Notes: generated from the sequence alone by a model not told the origin. Shown: positions 19,733 through 28,583, counted from the first letter of the stretch. The stretch is DNA of 64,000 bases from Kineosporiaceae bacterium (GCA_016713225.1 JADJPO010000003.1:62001-126000); one strand, 5' to 3'. Numbers and translations: made by a program.

Positions 19733-20671
19733 TCAGCGGCCGTTCTTGCGCATCAGGGTCGACTTGCCGAACAGCGACTCGATCAGGTCGACGGCTACCT
19801 TCGCGGTGGCGTTGTGGACGTCGTAGCTCGGGTTGAGCTCGGTGACGTCCAGGCTCGCCAGCAGACCGGTGTCGGCGATCATCTCCATGCACAGCTGGGC
19901 CTCGCGGTAGGTCGGCCCGCCGCGCACCGTCGTCCCGACGCCCGGGGCGATCTCGGGGTCGAGGAAGTCGACGTCGAAGCTGACGTGCAGGTGAGTGCCC
20001 TCGTCCAGGCCGCGTAGCGCCATGTCCATGGTGCGGCGCATGGTGTGTTCGTCGATGAAACGCATGTCGAACACGTCCAGCCCGGCCTGATGCACCAGCT
20101 TGCGCTCGCCGTCGTCCACGCTGCGGATGCCGATCTGGCGCACCCACTCGGCATCGATCGCGGGGGTGCGCCCGCCGATGCCGGTCAGTCGTTCGGGGCC
20201 GATGCCGCACAGGCAGGCCACCGGCATGCCGTGGATGTTGCCGCTCGGGGTCAGTTCGTGGGTGTTGAAGTCCGCGTGGGCGTCGAGCCAGACCACGCGC
20301 AGCCGCTTGCCCTGCTCACGGCAGTGCCGGGCCACCGCGCTGATCGAGCCGATCGCCAGGCAGTGGTCGCCGCCCAGCATGATCGGCAGGGTGCCGTCGG
20401 TCAGGGCGGTGTGGACCGCCTCGTGGACCGCCTCGTTCCAGGCCACCACCTCGTCGAGGTGGCGGTAACCGTTCACCGGGGGCAGCCAGGGGTTGGCCGG
20501 CCCGGACAGGTTGCCGCGATCGTCGATCACCAGATCGTGCCGGGCCAGCGCGTCGACGAGGCCGGCGACGCGCATCGCCTCCGGCCCCATCGAGGCGCCG
20601 CGGGCGCCGGCGCCGATGTCGGTGGGGACGCCGATGAGCGAGACGGTGGTGGCCGCCGTCGGAGCAGTCAT
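19733..20671 (-). CDS. rocF: Arginase
   Basis: Ureohydrolase of 312 residues with the dinuclear manganese site complete: LGGDHCLAIGS, WLDAHADFNTHE and SFDVDFLDPEIAPGVGT. The combination with NIHGMPVACL fits true arginase rather than agmatinase. It would split arginine into ornithine and urea. It is a single gene, and its promoter is a clear TATAAC 6 bases before the ATG, implying a leaderless message. Confidence 0.9.
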   Translation of the reverse strand: MTAPTAATTVSLIGVPTDIGAGARGASMGPEAMRVAGLVDALARHDLVIDDRGNLSGPANPWLPPVNGYRHLDEVVAWNEAVHEAVHTALTDGTLPIMLGGDHCLAIGSISAVARHCREQGKRLRVVWLDAHADFNTHELTPSGNIHGMPVACLCGIGPERLTGIGGRTPAIDAEWVRQIGIRSVDDGERKLVHQAGLDVFDMRFIDEHTMRRTMDMALRGLDEGTHLHVSFDVDFLDPEIAPGVGTTVRGGPTYREAQLCMEMIADTGLLASLDVTELNPSYDVHNATAKVAVDLIESLFGKSTLMRKNGR

Positions 20672-20677
20672 GGCGCT

Positions 20678-20683
20678 GTTATA
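20678..20683 (-). promoter_or_regulatory. Leaderless -10 element of the arginase gene
   Basis: TATAAC on the minus strand is a very good -10 hexamer and ends 6 bases before the ATG at 20671. It stands out in a GC-rich surrounding. No Shine-Dalgarno sequence is present. Confidence 0.55.
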
Positions 20684-20727
20684 CCCCGACGGCGGCCCGG
20701 GGCAGCCCGACCTGCCCCCGGCGTCCC

Positions 20728-21921
20728 TCAGATGTCGGCGCGCCAGGCCTGGCGCAGGCTCACCCGGCTGCCGGTCTGCAGCAGCGAACGCCGGTAGATC
20801 CGCTCACCGAGTCGGATGGTTCCGGCGGCCACCACCAGCAGCCCTGCGAGGGCGAGCCCCACCTGCCACCACGGCACGTCCTGCTGCACCAGACGGATCG
20901 GCATCACCACCGCCGAGAACGGCGGCACGAACGAGGCGATCTCCTGCCAGCGACCCTCGAAGAACAGCGAGCCGAAGGTCACCGCCATGACGGTGATGGT
21001 CACCGGGCCGGACGTCGACTGCAGGTCCTCCTGCCGGCTCGCCAATGACCCGGCGACCGCCCACAGACAGGCCAGCATGACGAACCCGGCCAGGAAGAAC
21101 AGCACGAACCAGGCGGCAGCGCTGGTCAGGGTCGGCACCAGCGAGCTGTACTCGGTGAAGCTCAGTCCGATCATGCCGACTGCCAGGTAGATCACCAGCT
21201 GCCCGACCGCGATCGCGGTGTTGCCGACCACCTTGCCGGCCAACAGTTGGCGCAACGGGATCGCGGTGGCGATGATCTCGACGATCCGCGACTGCTTCTC
21301 CTCCAGCACGCTCGAGGCCAGCGTGATGCCGAAGATGAGCGAGGCCATGTAGAAGAGGAAGGCGAAGGCGGCGCCCACCACCCTGCCCAGTCCGGCCCGC
21401 TGGGCGTCGCCCTCGAGCAGGGTGGTGGTCACGGTCGAGCCGCGTTCCAGCTCGGCCACCGAGACGTCGGCGCTCGCGGCGTTGCGTTGCAGCGCCTGGG
21501 TTCGGACCACCTGGCGCACCACGGACTCCAGAGCATCCTCGGTGTCCGACTTGGTGGTCAGTGCCCAGGTGTCCCCGGTACGGGCCAACCAGGCATCCGC
21601 CGTCCCGGCCAGGACCGCGGCGCGGGCTGCCTCGTCGTCCGGCACCGCCTCGGGCTGGACGACGACCTTGTCGTCCAGATCGTGGGCGCCGGCGCGCACG
21701 GCATCCAGCATGGCTGTCGCCGAGGGGGTGGACACCACCGTGAAGGTCTCGGTGCGCGCGGCCAGCAGACCCTGGGCGACGGTGAGGGCCGTGATCAGGG
21801 CCACCGTGCCCAGTGTGCTGAACACGAAGGTCTTGTCGGTGAGTTTGACCATGACCTCGCGGACGGCGACCAAGCGCCAGGTGTGGCGTGGTTCGACGTG
21901 TTCGGCGGCCGTGATGGTCAT
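20728..21921 (-). CDS. ABC-2 type transporter permease (NatB-like)
   Basis: Membrane subunit of an ABC exporter, 397 residues. It has an N-terminal anchor helix (about 33-52), a large extracytoplasmic loop (about 53-180) and five or six C-terminal membrane segments starting near AFAFLFYMASLIFGITLASSV. The segment EEKQSRIVEIIATAIPLRQLLAGK is the typical NatB/ABC-2 motif. It overlaps the ATPase gene by four bases and is co-transcribed with it. The substrate is unknown: Na+ and drug or peptide export are the usual roles of relatives. The adjacent two-component system is a likely partner. Confidence 0.85.
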   Translation of the reverse strand: MTITAAEHVEPRHTWRLVAVREVMVKLTDKTFVFSTLGTVALITALTVAQGLLAARTETFTVVSTPSATAMLDAVRAGAHDLDDKVVVQPEAVPDDEAARAAVLAGTADAWLARTGDTWALTTKSDTEDALESVVRQVVRTQALQRNAASADVSVAELERGSTVTTTLLEGDAQRAGLGRVVGAAFAFLFYMASLIFGITLASSVLEEKQSRIVEIIATAIPLRQLLAGKVVGNTAIAVGQLVIYLAVGMIGLSFTEYSSLVPTLTSAAAWFVLFFLAGFVMLACLWAVAGSLASRQEDLQSTSGPVTITVMAVTFGSLFFEGRWQEIASFVPPFSAVVMPIRLVQQDVPWWQVGLALAGLLVVAAGTIRLGERIYRRSLLQTGSRVSLRQAWRADI

Positions 21922-22799
21922 GCCGCCACCTCCTTGTAGAGCTCGGTCAGCGACGGGACCACGGGGGAGAACTCGCGAATCTGCCCCCGGCTCAGGGCCT
22001 CGCGCAACAGGTGTCGGCTCGCCTCGGGGTCGTCCAGCTCGATCAGGGCACTGCTGCCGTCGACGTCCAGGGTGCTCACCCCGGGGGCGTCACGCACCCA
22101 GCCGGCGTCGACGTCGAGAGCCAGGCGATACCGCGGCGTGGTGGTGCGGCGCAGATCCTCGACGCGACCCTGGGTGATCAGGCGCCCCCGGGACATGATG
22201 GCCACCCGGTCGCACAGCCGCTCCACCAGGTCGAGCTGGTGGGACGAGAACAGCACCGGCAGCCCGTTCGCCGCGTGCTCGCGCACGATGTCGGCCATCT
22301 GTTCGACGGCCACCGGGTCCAGGCCCGAGAACGGCTCGTCCAGGATCAGCGCGACCGGCGAGGCGATGACCGCAGCGATGATCTGCACCCGCTGCTGGTT
22401 GCCCAGCGACAGCTTCTCGACCCGCTCGCGGGTGCGGTCGGCCAGGCCGAAACGCTCCAGCAGGGCGCCGGCGCGGCTGCGGGCCGCGGTGGCACTGAGC
22501 CCGGTGAGCCGGCCGAGGTAGATCAGCTGATCGAGCACCGGCTGCTTGGGGTAGAGACCGCGTTCCTCCGGCATGTAGCCGAACCGGCGCCGGTCGGCGG
22601 CGGTGATCGGTCTGCCCTGCCAGAGCACCTGGCCGGCATGGCTGCCGAGCACCCCGGTGATCAGGCGCATGGTGGTGGTCTTGCCGGCGCCGTTGGCACC
22701 GACGAAGCCGGTGAGCGTGCCATCCGGGACGTCGAGGCTCACCTGATCGACTGCGGTCAGGTCACCGAAACGTCGGGTGAGATCGATGGTCTGCAACAT
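21918..22799 (-). CDS. ABC transporter ATP-binding protein
   Basis: ATPase of the exporter, 293 residues. It has Walker A GANGAGKTTTMRLI, signature LSLGNQQRVQIIAA and Walker B ALILDEPFSGLDPV, then the switch histidine in LPVLFSSHQLDL. The C-terminal third is the regulatory extension seen in drug/Na+ exporters. The ATG at 22799 is preferred because the conserved start LQTIDLTRRFG follows directly. TACGGT lies 7 bases upstream, consistent with leaderless initiation, and GGTGGG in the same interval could also serve as a weak ribosome-binding site. Confidence 0.92.
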   Translation of the reverse strand: MLQTIDLTRRFGDLTAVDQVSLDVPDGTLTGFVGANGAGKTTTMRLITGVLGSHAGQVLWQGRPITAADRRRFGYMPEERGLYPKQPVLDQLIYLGRLTGLSATAARSRAGALLERFGLADRTRERVEKLSLGNQQRVQIIAAVIASPVALILDEPFSGLDPVAVEQMADIVREHAANGLPVLFSSHQLDLVERLCDRVAIMSRGRLITQGRVEDLRRTTTPRYRLALDVDAGWVRDAPGVSTLDVDGSSALIELDDPEASRHLLREALSRGQIREFSPVVPSLTELYKEVAA

Positions 22800-22867
22800 G
22801 AGACCCACCGTAGGTAGCGCGGGTGCACCCACGGATCGGCCGCGCGACGGAGACCTGCTCGCCCGCG

Positions 22868-23611
22868 CTACTCCGCCGCGGGGAGGAGGCCGGCCTCGTG
22901 GGCCACCACGACCGCCCGGATCCGATCGCGCACACCGAGTTTGGCCAGCACGTTGGAGACGTGGGTCTTGATCGTGGCCTCGCCGAGGTAGAGCCGGGCG
23001 GCGATCTCGGCGTTGGACAGCCCGCCACCCAGCAACAGGAAGACCTCGTGCTCGCGCTCGGTGAGTCGGTCGATCTCGGGGTGCGGGATCACCGCCCGCT
23101 GCGCCGGGGCCGAGCTGGTCGGGCCTGAGTTGGTCGGGCCTGAGCTGGTCGAGGGTGACCTGCCGGTGGGGTTCGGCTGGCGGGTCATCTGCTCGATGAC
23201 CCGCAGCGTCACCTCCGGGGCGAGCAACGCCTGGCCGTGGGCCGCTGCCCGGACGGCGTCGATCACGTCCTCGGGCTCGGCGTTCTTCAGCAGGAAGCCG
23301 CTGGCGCCGGCCCGCAACGCGTCGAACAGGTAGTCGTCACGATCGAAGGTGGTCAGGATGACGACCCGGCCCAGGTGTTCGGCGACGATCCGGCGGGTGG
23401 CCTCGATGCCGTCCATGACCGGCATCTGCACGTCCATCAGCGTCACGTCGGGCCGCAGGCTGCGGGCCTGCTGCAGGGCGGCCGCCCCGTCGGCGGCCTC
23501 GCCCACGACCTCGAGGTCGTCCTCGGTCGAGAGCATCAGGGCGAACCCGGCCCGCATCAGGCGCTGGTCGTCGACCAGGAGCACCCGCACCGGAGGCGGC
23601 GACGCCGTCAC
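22868..23611 (-). CDS. NarL/LuxR-family response regulator
   Basis: The product is 247 residues. The receiver domain has acidic pocket Asp14-Asp15, phospho-acceptor Asp60 in VTLMDVQMPVMDG and the conserved lysine in FLLKNAEPEDV. The C-terminal LuxR helix-turn-helix is LTEREHEVFLLLGGGLSNAEI to TIKTHVSNVLAKLGVRDR. The linker has a Ser/Gly/Pro repeat (about 150-170) from a short direct DNA repeat (about 23110-23150). Its GTG overlaps the kinase stop by four bases. It probably controls the adjacent exporter genes downstream on the same strand. Confidence 0.93.
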   Translation of the reverse strand: MTASPPPVRVLLVDDQRLMRAGFALMLSTEDDLEVVGEAADGAAALQQARSLRPDVTLMDVQMPVMDGIEATRRIVAEHLGRVVILTTFDRDDYLFDALRAGASGFLLKNAEPEDVIDAVRAAAHGQALLAPEVTLRVIEQMTRQPNPTGRSPSTSSGPTNSGPTSSAPAQRAVIPHPEIDRLTEREHEVFLLLGGGLSNAEIAARLYLGEATIKTHVSNVLAKLGVRDRIRAVVVAHEAGLLPAAE

Positions 23612-25080
23612 GATGCCGCCGCGGTCAGGGGCAGGCGTACCCGGACCCGATACCCGCCGGCGACCCGGGGACCGATATCGGCCTCACCGCGGTGCATGGC
23701 CACGCGTTCGCGGATGCCGAGCTGGCCCAGTCCGCTCCCCGAGGTGCCGCTGCGGGGGCGGCCGTCGTCGGTGACCTCGAGTTCGGCGTAGCCGCCGGTC
23801 GCCACCTGGTCGACCCGCAGCACCACGGTGACCTTGGTGGCCGTGGAGTGGCGGCGCACGTTGGCCAGCGATTCCTGGGCCACGCGGTACAGCGAACGTG
23901 AGACCGCTGTGGGCAGGTGTTCGACGGCGGCGGAGGGGGATTCCACCAGGGTGTAGGTCGTGGTCAGGCTCGCCGAGGCCGAGGCGGTCACCAGCTCGGC
24001 CAGCTCCTCGACGCCCGGAGAGGAGGTGCGCGAGTCGGTCTCGACGGGCGACAGAGCAGGGTCGCGTGGCTGATCCGAACGGGGAGCCTGCTCCTGTTCC
24101 AGTGCCCCGTCCGCTCCGGTGCGCAAGGCGCCCAACAAGCCCCGCATCTGGCCCACCGCCTCACGCGAGGACGTCTCGATCTCGCCCAGTGCCGCGCGCG
24201 CGTCGTCCAGCCGGCTGGGGTCCCGCTCGAGCACCCGGCGGGCGGCGCCCGCCTGCACCCCGATCACGGACACGTGGTGCGCGACGACGTCGTGCAGTTC
24301 GCGGGCGATCCGCAGCCGCTCGCTCACCACGGCGCGCCGGCGCAGCTCGGCACCCTGGACGGCGAGCAGTTCGGCCTGTTCGGCCAGCCGGGCCTGCTGC
24401 CGGGCACCGCGCCACGTGATCTGGCCCGCCAGGACGGCGCCGCCGAAGTAGAGCACGTTGATCAGCGCGGTGATCAGCACGATGGCGGCGATCGGCGAGA
24501 CCAGGCCGAAGCTGCGGCCGGCGTCCGCGCCCATCTCGCGTCGCGCGTCATCGAGGCTGCTGCCGAGGGCGAACTGCCAGGCCAGCCAGGCGAACATGAA
24601 CGTGATCAGTGCCCCGATCACCAGCGCCATCTCGCGGCGGCTGCGCGCCCAGGCCACGCCGGAGAAGAGGGCCATGAAGTAGACCACCTGTGAGGTGATC
24701 AGGCCCATCACCGGCGGCATGCTCACCCCGACCACGAACAGGTGAGCCGCGGCGAGGCTGGCCACGGTCAACGGCCAGCGCCGCCGTCCGATCAGGATCA
24801 GCGCCCCCGCCGTGACCGCGAGCCACTGCAGCCAGACAGCAGCGTCCGTTTCCTCCAGGCCGCCACTGCTGCGGTAGAGCTCGAGGGTGGCACCGCAGAA
24901 CAGCAGAGTGACCAGGCCGACCACGACATCGCTGCGGCCGAGGACGGCGGGCCGCACCCAGTCGTCGTCCAGCGCGAAGAACCGGGCCAGCCGGCCGGGC
25001 TGGGACGCCGTGCTGCTGAGCTGCGACGCAGTGGGGCCGGGCGCACTGCTCGCTCGTGCGGACCTCACCGAGTCGGCCAT
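23608..25080 (-). CDS. Sensor histidine kinase (HPK7/NarX type)
   Basis: Membrane kinase of 490 residues. A polar N-terminus is followed by about five or six membrane helices (about 50-215) with little extracellular loop. This suggests sensing within the membrane. The HPK7 dimerisation box is ERLRIARELHDVVAHHVSV with phospho-acceptor His263. The ATPase G-box (VTDDGRPRSGTSGSGLGQLGIRERV) is at the C-terminus. It is first in the operon with the response regulator and next to an ABC-2 exporter, an arrangement typical of cell-envelope stress or antimicrobial response systems. Confidence 0.92.
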   Translation of the reverse strand: MADSVRSARASSAPGPTASQLSSTASQPGRLARFFALDDDWVRPAVLGRSDVVVGLVTLLFCGATLELYRSSGGLEETDAAVWLQWLAVTAGALILIGRRRWPLTVASLAAAHLFVVGVSMPPVMGLITSQVVYFMALFSGVAWARSRREMALVIGALITFMFAWLAWQFALGSSLDDARREMGADAGRSFGLVSPIAAIVLITALINVLYFGGAVLAGQITWRGARQQARLAEQAELLAVQGAELRRRAVVSERLRIARELHDVVAHHVSVIGVQAGAARRVLERDPSRLDDARAALGEIETSSREAVGQMRGLLGALRTGADGALEQEQAPRSDQPRDPALSPVETDSRTSSPGVEELAELVTASASASLTTTYTLVESPSAAVEHLPTAVSRSLYRVAQESLANVRRHSTATKVTVVLRVDQVATGGYAELEVTDDGRPRSGTSGSGLGQLGIRERVAMHRGEADIGPRVAGGYRVRVRLPLTAAAS

Positions 25081-25123
25081 CCGATCACCCTAGGAGCGCA
25101 GCCGCTGCTTGTCCTCCGTCGCG

Positions 25124-25177
25124 TGGGGGGGATGGGTGGCGGGGGGGGCCGGCGGGCGGGGGGGGGGGGGCGGCCGG
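25124..25177 (+). repeat. G-rich tract with 13 consecutive Gs
   Basis: Several G runs include an 8-G run (25141-25148) and a 13-G homopolymer (25158-25170). They lie in the spacer between the divergent histidine kinase and AraC-type genes. The tract could form a quadruplex on the plus strand. With the one at 8815 it makes two such tracts, both outside genes. Confidence 0.7.
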
Positions 25178-25224
25178 GTGATGCAGGCGATGCAGGATGC
25201 GCCGGGGTGGGCCACCATCGAGGG

Positions 25225-26145
25225 GTGCCACCAGAGCAGGTCGAGGAGTTCGCGGTCCATCGCCCGTCCGGGGCGCTGGCCGGCGTGGCTCCCATGATCT
25301 GCGGCTATCGCGAGCTCGGGCTCGCACCGGGGGTGCACCGGGGGCTGCCCTCGCCCTACCTCACCCTGATCATCACGTTGGACGAACCGTGCACCGTCGC
25401 GATCCACCCCGATCCCGGGCAACCGGGTGACAGCTACCCCGCGCTGGTCGGCGGGCTGCACGTGCGGCCCGCTCTGGTCACACACGACGGCGCACAGTCC
25501 GGCGTCCAGGTGGCGCTGAATCCGCTGGCCGCGCGCGCCGTCCTGGGGGTGCCCGCGGGGGAATTGGTGATGCGCGACCTGCACCTCGACCAGCTGATCG
25601 GAGCGGCCGCGCACCGGTTGCGCGAGCAGCTGGGGGCGGCGGCTGGCTGGCCCGAGCGGTTCGCGATCGTCGAAGGGTTCCTGCGCGACCGGATCGCCGG
25701 TGGTGCAGGGGCGGGCGCCGCGGCCGGTGGGTCGGTCCGGCGGGAGGTGCGCGGGGTCTGGAGCCGCGTGATCGCGCAGCGTGGTGTGGTGCGGATCGAC
25801 GAGCTGGCGCGAGCGGCCGGGTGGAGCAGCCGCCATCTGGGCGAGCAGTTCCGGCGTGAACTCGGGTTGTCGCCGAAGACCGCGGCGCGGGTGGTGCGCT
25901 TCGATGCCGCCCGGCGGCGGCTGCCGCACACGGTGGCGACCGGTGGTGGCGTCGCCGAGCTGGCCTGTGCGTCGGGATATGCCGATCAGGCGCACCTGAC
26001 CCGGGACTTCCGGGAGTTCGCCGGGTTGGCGCCGCGGGCCTGGTGGGCGGCCGAGTTCCGAAACCTTCAATCCGGGACCGGGTCGGACGGCGCAGCATCG
26101 GGGCATGCCCTCGACGTCTGGAGAGAAGATCATGTCGACCTCTGA
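25225..26145 (+). CDS. AraC-family transcriptional regulator
   Basis: The product is about 306 residues. The C-terminal DNA-binding domain has two helix-turn-helix units (RIDELARAAGWSSRHLGEQFRRE and VAELACASGYADQAHLTRDFREF). The N-terminal domain (about 1-180) is beta-rich and resembles the regulators that precede VOC-family genes. The start is uncertain: GTG at 25225 has CACCAT 6 bases upstream, and another in-frame GTG lies at 25207. Its last 14 bases overlap the glyoxalase-like gene, so the two are co-expressed. Confidence 0.85.
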   Translation: MPPEQVEEFAVHRPSGALAGVAPMICGYRELGLAPGVHRGLPSPYLTLIITLDEPCTVAIHPDPGQPGDSYPALVGGLHVRPALVTHDGAQSGVQVALNPLAARAVLGVPAGELVMRDLHLDQLIGAAAHRLREQLGAAAGWPERFAIVEGFLRDRIAGGAGAGAAAGGSVRREVRGVWSRVIAQRGVVRIDELARAAGWSSRHLGEQFRRELGLSPKTAARVVRFDAARRRLPHTVATGGGVAELACASGYADQAHLTRDFREFAGLAPRAWWAAEFRNLQSGTGSDGAASGHALDVWREDHVDL

Positions 26146-26572
26146 TGCCGGCTCCGCCCCGGTGGCGAGCCTCGTGCCGCCGCCCACGGTGTGGCCGACC
26201 TTCCGAGCCCGGGACGCCCGGGCGATGATCGCCTTCCTGGTGCAGGCGTTCGGCTTCCTCGAGGTCGCGAGCTACGGGGAGGGTGATCGAGTCGATCACG
26301 CTCAGCTCGCCTGGCCGCCGGGTGGCGGGGTGATGCTGGGGTCGGAACGTGACGACGGCCAGCCGGTCACCGGGCCGGGGCAGTTCAGCTGCTACGTGGT
26401 CTGCGACGACCCCGATGCGCTCCACCGGCGCGCCACGGCCGCCGGGGCCGAGGTGGTGGCCGAGCTGACCGACACCGACCACGGCTCGCGGGACGTGGGG
26501 TTCGCCGACCCCGAGGGCAACCACTGGTACTTCGGGACCTACCGTGGCGAGCCGCGTCCGGCGCCGCACTGA
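26132..26572 (+). CDS. VOC (glyoxalase/bleomycin-resistance fold) family protein
   Basis: The product is 146 residues. One VOC module pair has PTFRARDARAMIAFLVQAFGF, the mid segment VVCDDPDALHRRATAAGAEVV and the end signature VGFADPEGNHWYFGTY. Metal-binding positions of a glyoxalase are only partly evident, so the catalytic activity is unknown. GGAGAGA precedes the ATG. It overlaps the AraC-type regulator by 14 bases, a common pairing in actinobacteria. Confidence 0.82.
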   Translation: MSTSDAGSAPVASLVPPPTVWPTFRARDARAMIAFLVQAFGFLEVASYGEGDRVDHAQLAWPPGGGVMLGSERDDGQPVTGPGQFSCYVVCDDPDALHRRATAAGAEVVAELTDTDHGSRDVGFADPEGNHWYFGTYRGEPRPAPH

Positions 26573-26613
26573 TCGGCTACGCCCAGCCCGGTGTAGGTGG
26601 CCGGTGCGTGCGG

Positions 26614-26850
26614 TCATCGGGGCGTGGGAACCTCGGCGAGCTCGAACAGGTCGCCGATCCGGCAATCGAGCGCCTCGCAGATGGCGGTCAGGGTGCTGAA
26701 CCGGACCGCCTTGGCACGGTTGTTCTTCAGGATCGACAGGTTGACCACGCTGACCCCCACGGCCTCGGCGAGCGCTGCGAGCGTCATGCCGCGCTCGTCG
26801 AGCAGGTGGTCGAGGCGGCAGCGCACCCGGTGGGGCTCCTCGACCGGCAT
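26614..26850 (-). CDS. Small XRE-family transcriptional regulator
   Basis: The product is 78 residues, a single Cro/C1 helix-turn-helix of the YozG type. It has RCRLDHLLDERGMTLAALAEAVGVSVVNLSILKNN, then LTAICEALDCRIGDLFEL. Its ATG shares one base with the stop of the DUF2975 gene (TGATG), so translation is coupled. A DUF2975 membrane protein with a YozG-like regulator is a recurrent pair. It probably binds the inverted repeat in the shared promoter and represses its own operon. Confidence 0.88.
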   Translation of the reverse strand: MPVEEPHRVRCRLDHLLDERGMTLAALAEAVGVSVVNLSILKNNRAKAVRFSTLTAICEALDCRIGDLFELAEVPTPR

Positions 26851-27470
26851 CAGACGAGCCCCTCGACGTCGTCGCGCAACCGGGAGCCGGCCTTGAACGC
26901 CTCGGCGAGCAGGGCAAGGCACATGCCGGCCAGCACCGACAGCCAGGGCAGTTCGACCTGTCCTGCCGGGTTCAGCGAGCCCAGATCGGCATTGCTCAGC
27001 ATCGCCATGGTGGACATGCCCCGGGCCACGAACTCGACCGGGACACCGAGGGCCAGCACGGCGGCCAGCAGGCGCAATCGGGCCACGTTCCGCGGCGCGA
27101 ACGGTTCGCCGCGACCGATGTCACGCATCAGGCGGAACACCAGCCAGCAGGCGGTGAGGATCAGGACGAGCAGCAGCAGTCCCGGCGCCAGGTCGATCAG
27201 CCGCTGGGTCGTGGTGGGGTCGTCGAGGCGCAGGTCGTAGCGCCCCTCGCCATACCGGGTGCCGACGGCGTCCAGGGGCGGCACGGTGATCGAGCTGACG
27301 TAGGGCACGGTCAGCTCCTGGCCCCGAGCCCAAGCCGCCAGGGGCTGGACCACGCTGCGGGCGATCGCGGCGAGGGCGACCAGAGCGAGGAGCGCCGCGA
27401 GCCCGAGCCGGTCCCAGCGGTCGAAGGTGAGCCGGTCTTTGGGCGTCGAGGTCGACTGGGGAGTCTTCAC
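26850..27470 (-). CDS. DUF2975 membrane protein
   Basis: The product is 206 residues with four predicted membrane helices (about 23-45, 93-115, 133-155 and 172-192). This is the layout of DUF2975 proteins, whose function is unknown. The start is GTG at 27470 with GGAGGAACTC just upstream. It is the first gene of the pair with the XRE regulator. The promoter upstream is AT-rich and strong, unlike the rest of the window. Confidence 0.85.
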   Translation of the reverse strand: MKTPQSTSTPKDRLTFDRWDRLGLAALLALVALAAIARSVVQPLAAWARGQELTVPYVSSITVPPLDAVGTRYGEGRYDLRLDDPTTTQRLIDLAPGLLLLVLILTACWLVFRLMRDIGRGEPFAPRNVARLRLLAAVLALGVPVEFVARGMSTMAMLSNADLGSLNPAGQVELPWLSVLAGMCLALLAEAFKAGSRLRDDVEGLV

Positions 27471-27499
27471 GAGTTCCTCCGAGATAGCGATTATCGTTA

Positions 27500-27537
27500 C
27501 AACGAATAACGTTATGCATATCGATATTCGTTGTCAA
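27500..27537 (-). promoter_or_regulatory. Strong promoter overlapped by an inverted repeat
   Basis: On the minus strand a perfect TTGACA (27537-27532) and TAACGT (27514-27509) are 17 bases apart. CAACGAATA (27500-27508) and TATTCGTTG (27525-27533) form a perfect 9-base inverted repeat. It covers one edge of the -35 box and the start region. This is the layout of an autoregulated operator, with the downstream XRE protein as the natural candidate. Confidence 0.7.
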
Positions 27538-27559
27538 CCGCAGAGGGCATCGATGGGTA

Positions 27560-27599
27560 GGGCCGGGTTTGCCTCCGCAGACGCGGGCAAACCCGGCCC
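27560..27599. repeat. Palindromic repeat family A, copy 1
   Basis: GGGCCGGGTTTGCC (27560-27573) pairs perfectly with GGCAAACCCGGCCC (27586-27599) around a 12-base loop containing CAGACGC. It lies three bases after the stop codon of the DUF559 gene. Copies 2 and 3 share the stem, the loop core and the orientation. Confidence 0.85.
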
Positions 27600-27602
27600 G
27601 AC

Positions 27603-28583
27603 TCAGCGCACAGCCCATTCCGGCGGGCAGCGAGGGCATCGCGTCATCACCTCGGGCCAGCCCAGGGCCGACAACAGCTGGGCGATCTGACGAGCCACCC
27701 CGCACGGGTCGCCGGTCACGTCAGCCCAGCCGAAACGCAGGGTCACCCATCCCTCGAGCAGGTGTGCATTGTCCCGACGTAGGTCCCGAAACGCCCCCTC
27801 GGCCACGTGACCCACGCGGCCGTCGAACTCGATCACGACCCGATAGCGAAGGATCACGGCGTCGGCGACCCGGTGCCCGATCCGATGCTGCATCTCGACC
27901 TCGGGCAGTCCGTGAGGCCTGAACACGTCGTGCAGTGCGCGGTACTCCAGGTGGCTGGTGGCCCCCGAGGCCACGTCCTGCAGGATGTCCAGCACCAACG
28001 GCCTGTGACGCAGTGTGGGCCGAGCCTGCGCGCGCCGGCGCAACCGCTCGGGCGTGGTCAGCCGGCGCTGACAGGCACGGGTCAGCCAGGTGAGCACGCT
28101 CTCTTCGTCGCCGGCGGCGCACAGGTCGAGGGTGGTGTCCTCGATCCGCGTCCGAGCCGGCTCGCGGGCGGCGGAGGGCAGGCGCAGCTCAGGACGCTCT
28201 CGCGTGAACACGAAACCCTCGTGCGGCCCGATGTGGCGGCCCGGCACGAGGATGTGCACCGGTTGGGATGCTCCCGTACGGCGCCCGGTGAGGTCCTCCT
28301 CGGGCCCGGCCAGTCCATCGAGGGCGGCCGCGGTCAAACCGGCGGCCCGCGCGCCGTGGCCACCCAGGAGCAGGCCTGCCCAGACCAGCGCCGGCCAGGG
28401 TCGTTGCCCGACATCGGCGCCGACCAGGTAGATACCGCGTGCCAACCGAGCCCAGCCGACCGAGAGCCGCTCGACCGACGCCCTCGGCAGACCCAGGCCC
28501 ACCAGCTGAGCCCGCGAGAGCACGCCTGCCTGGCAGCGGGCCAGGCTCAGGGCGGCATCAGGAAGATCGCGACGGGCGTGCAC
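27603..28583 (-). CDS. AbiEi-like N-terminus with DUF559 (Vsr/PD-(D/E)XK-like) nuclease domain
   Basis: The product is about 326 residues. The N-terminal third (RCQAGVLSRAQLVGLGLPRASVERL to LARGIYLVG) resembles the winged-helix start of AbiEi-type proteins. The C-terminal 100 residues form a DUF559/Vsr-like nuclease core, with VIEFDGRVGH (acidic metal-binding position), RRDNAHLLEGWVTLRFGWADV and a final region with CPRCPPEW. This class is common and multicopy in actinobacteria and its role is not known. The GTG start has GATACT 6 bases upstream, a leaderless layout. Palindromic repeats of family A lie on both sides of the gene. Confidence 0.8.
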   Translation of the reverse strand: MHARRDLPDAALSLARCQAGVLSRAQLVGLGLPRASVERLSVGWARLARGIYLVGADVGQRPWPALVWAGLLLGGHGARAAGLTAAALDGLAGPEEDLTGRRTGASQPVHILVPGRHIGPHEGFVFTRERPELRLPSAAREPARTRIEDTTLDLCAAGDEESVLTWLTRACQRRLTTPERLRRRAQARPTLRHRPLVLDILQDVASGATSHLEYRALHDVFRPHGLPEVEMQHRIGHRVADAVILRYRVVIEFDGRVGHVAEGAFRDLRRDNAHLLEGWVTLRFGWADVTGDPCGVARQIAQLLSALGWPEVMTRCPRCPPEWAVR

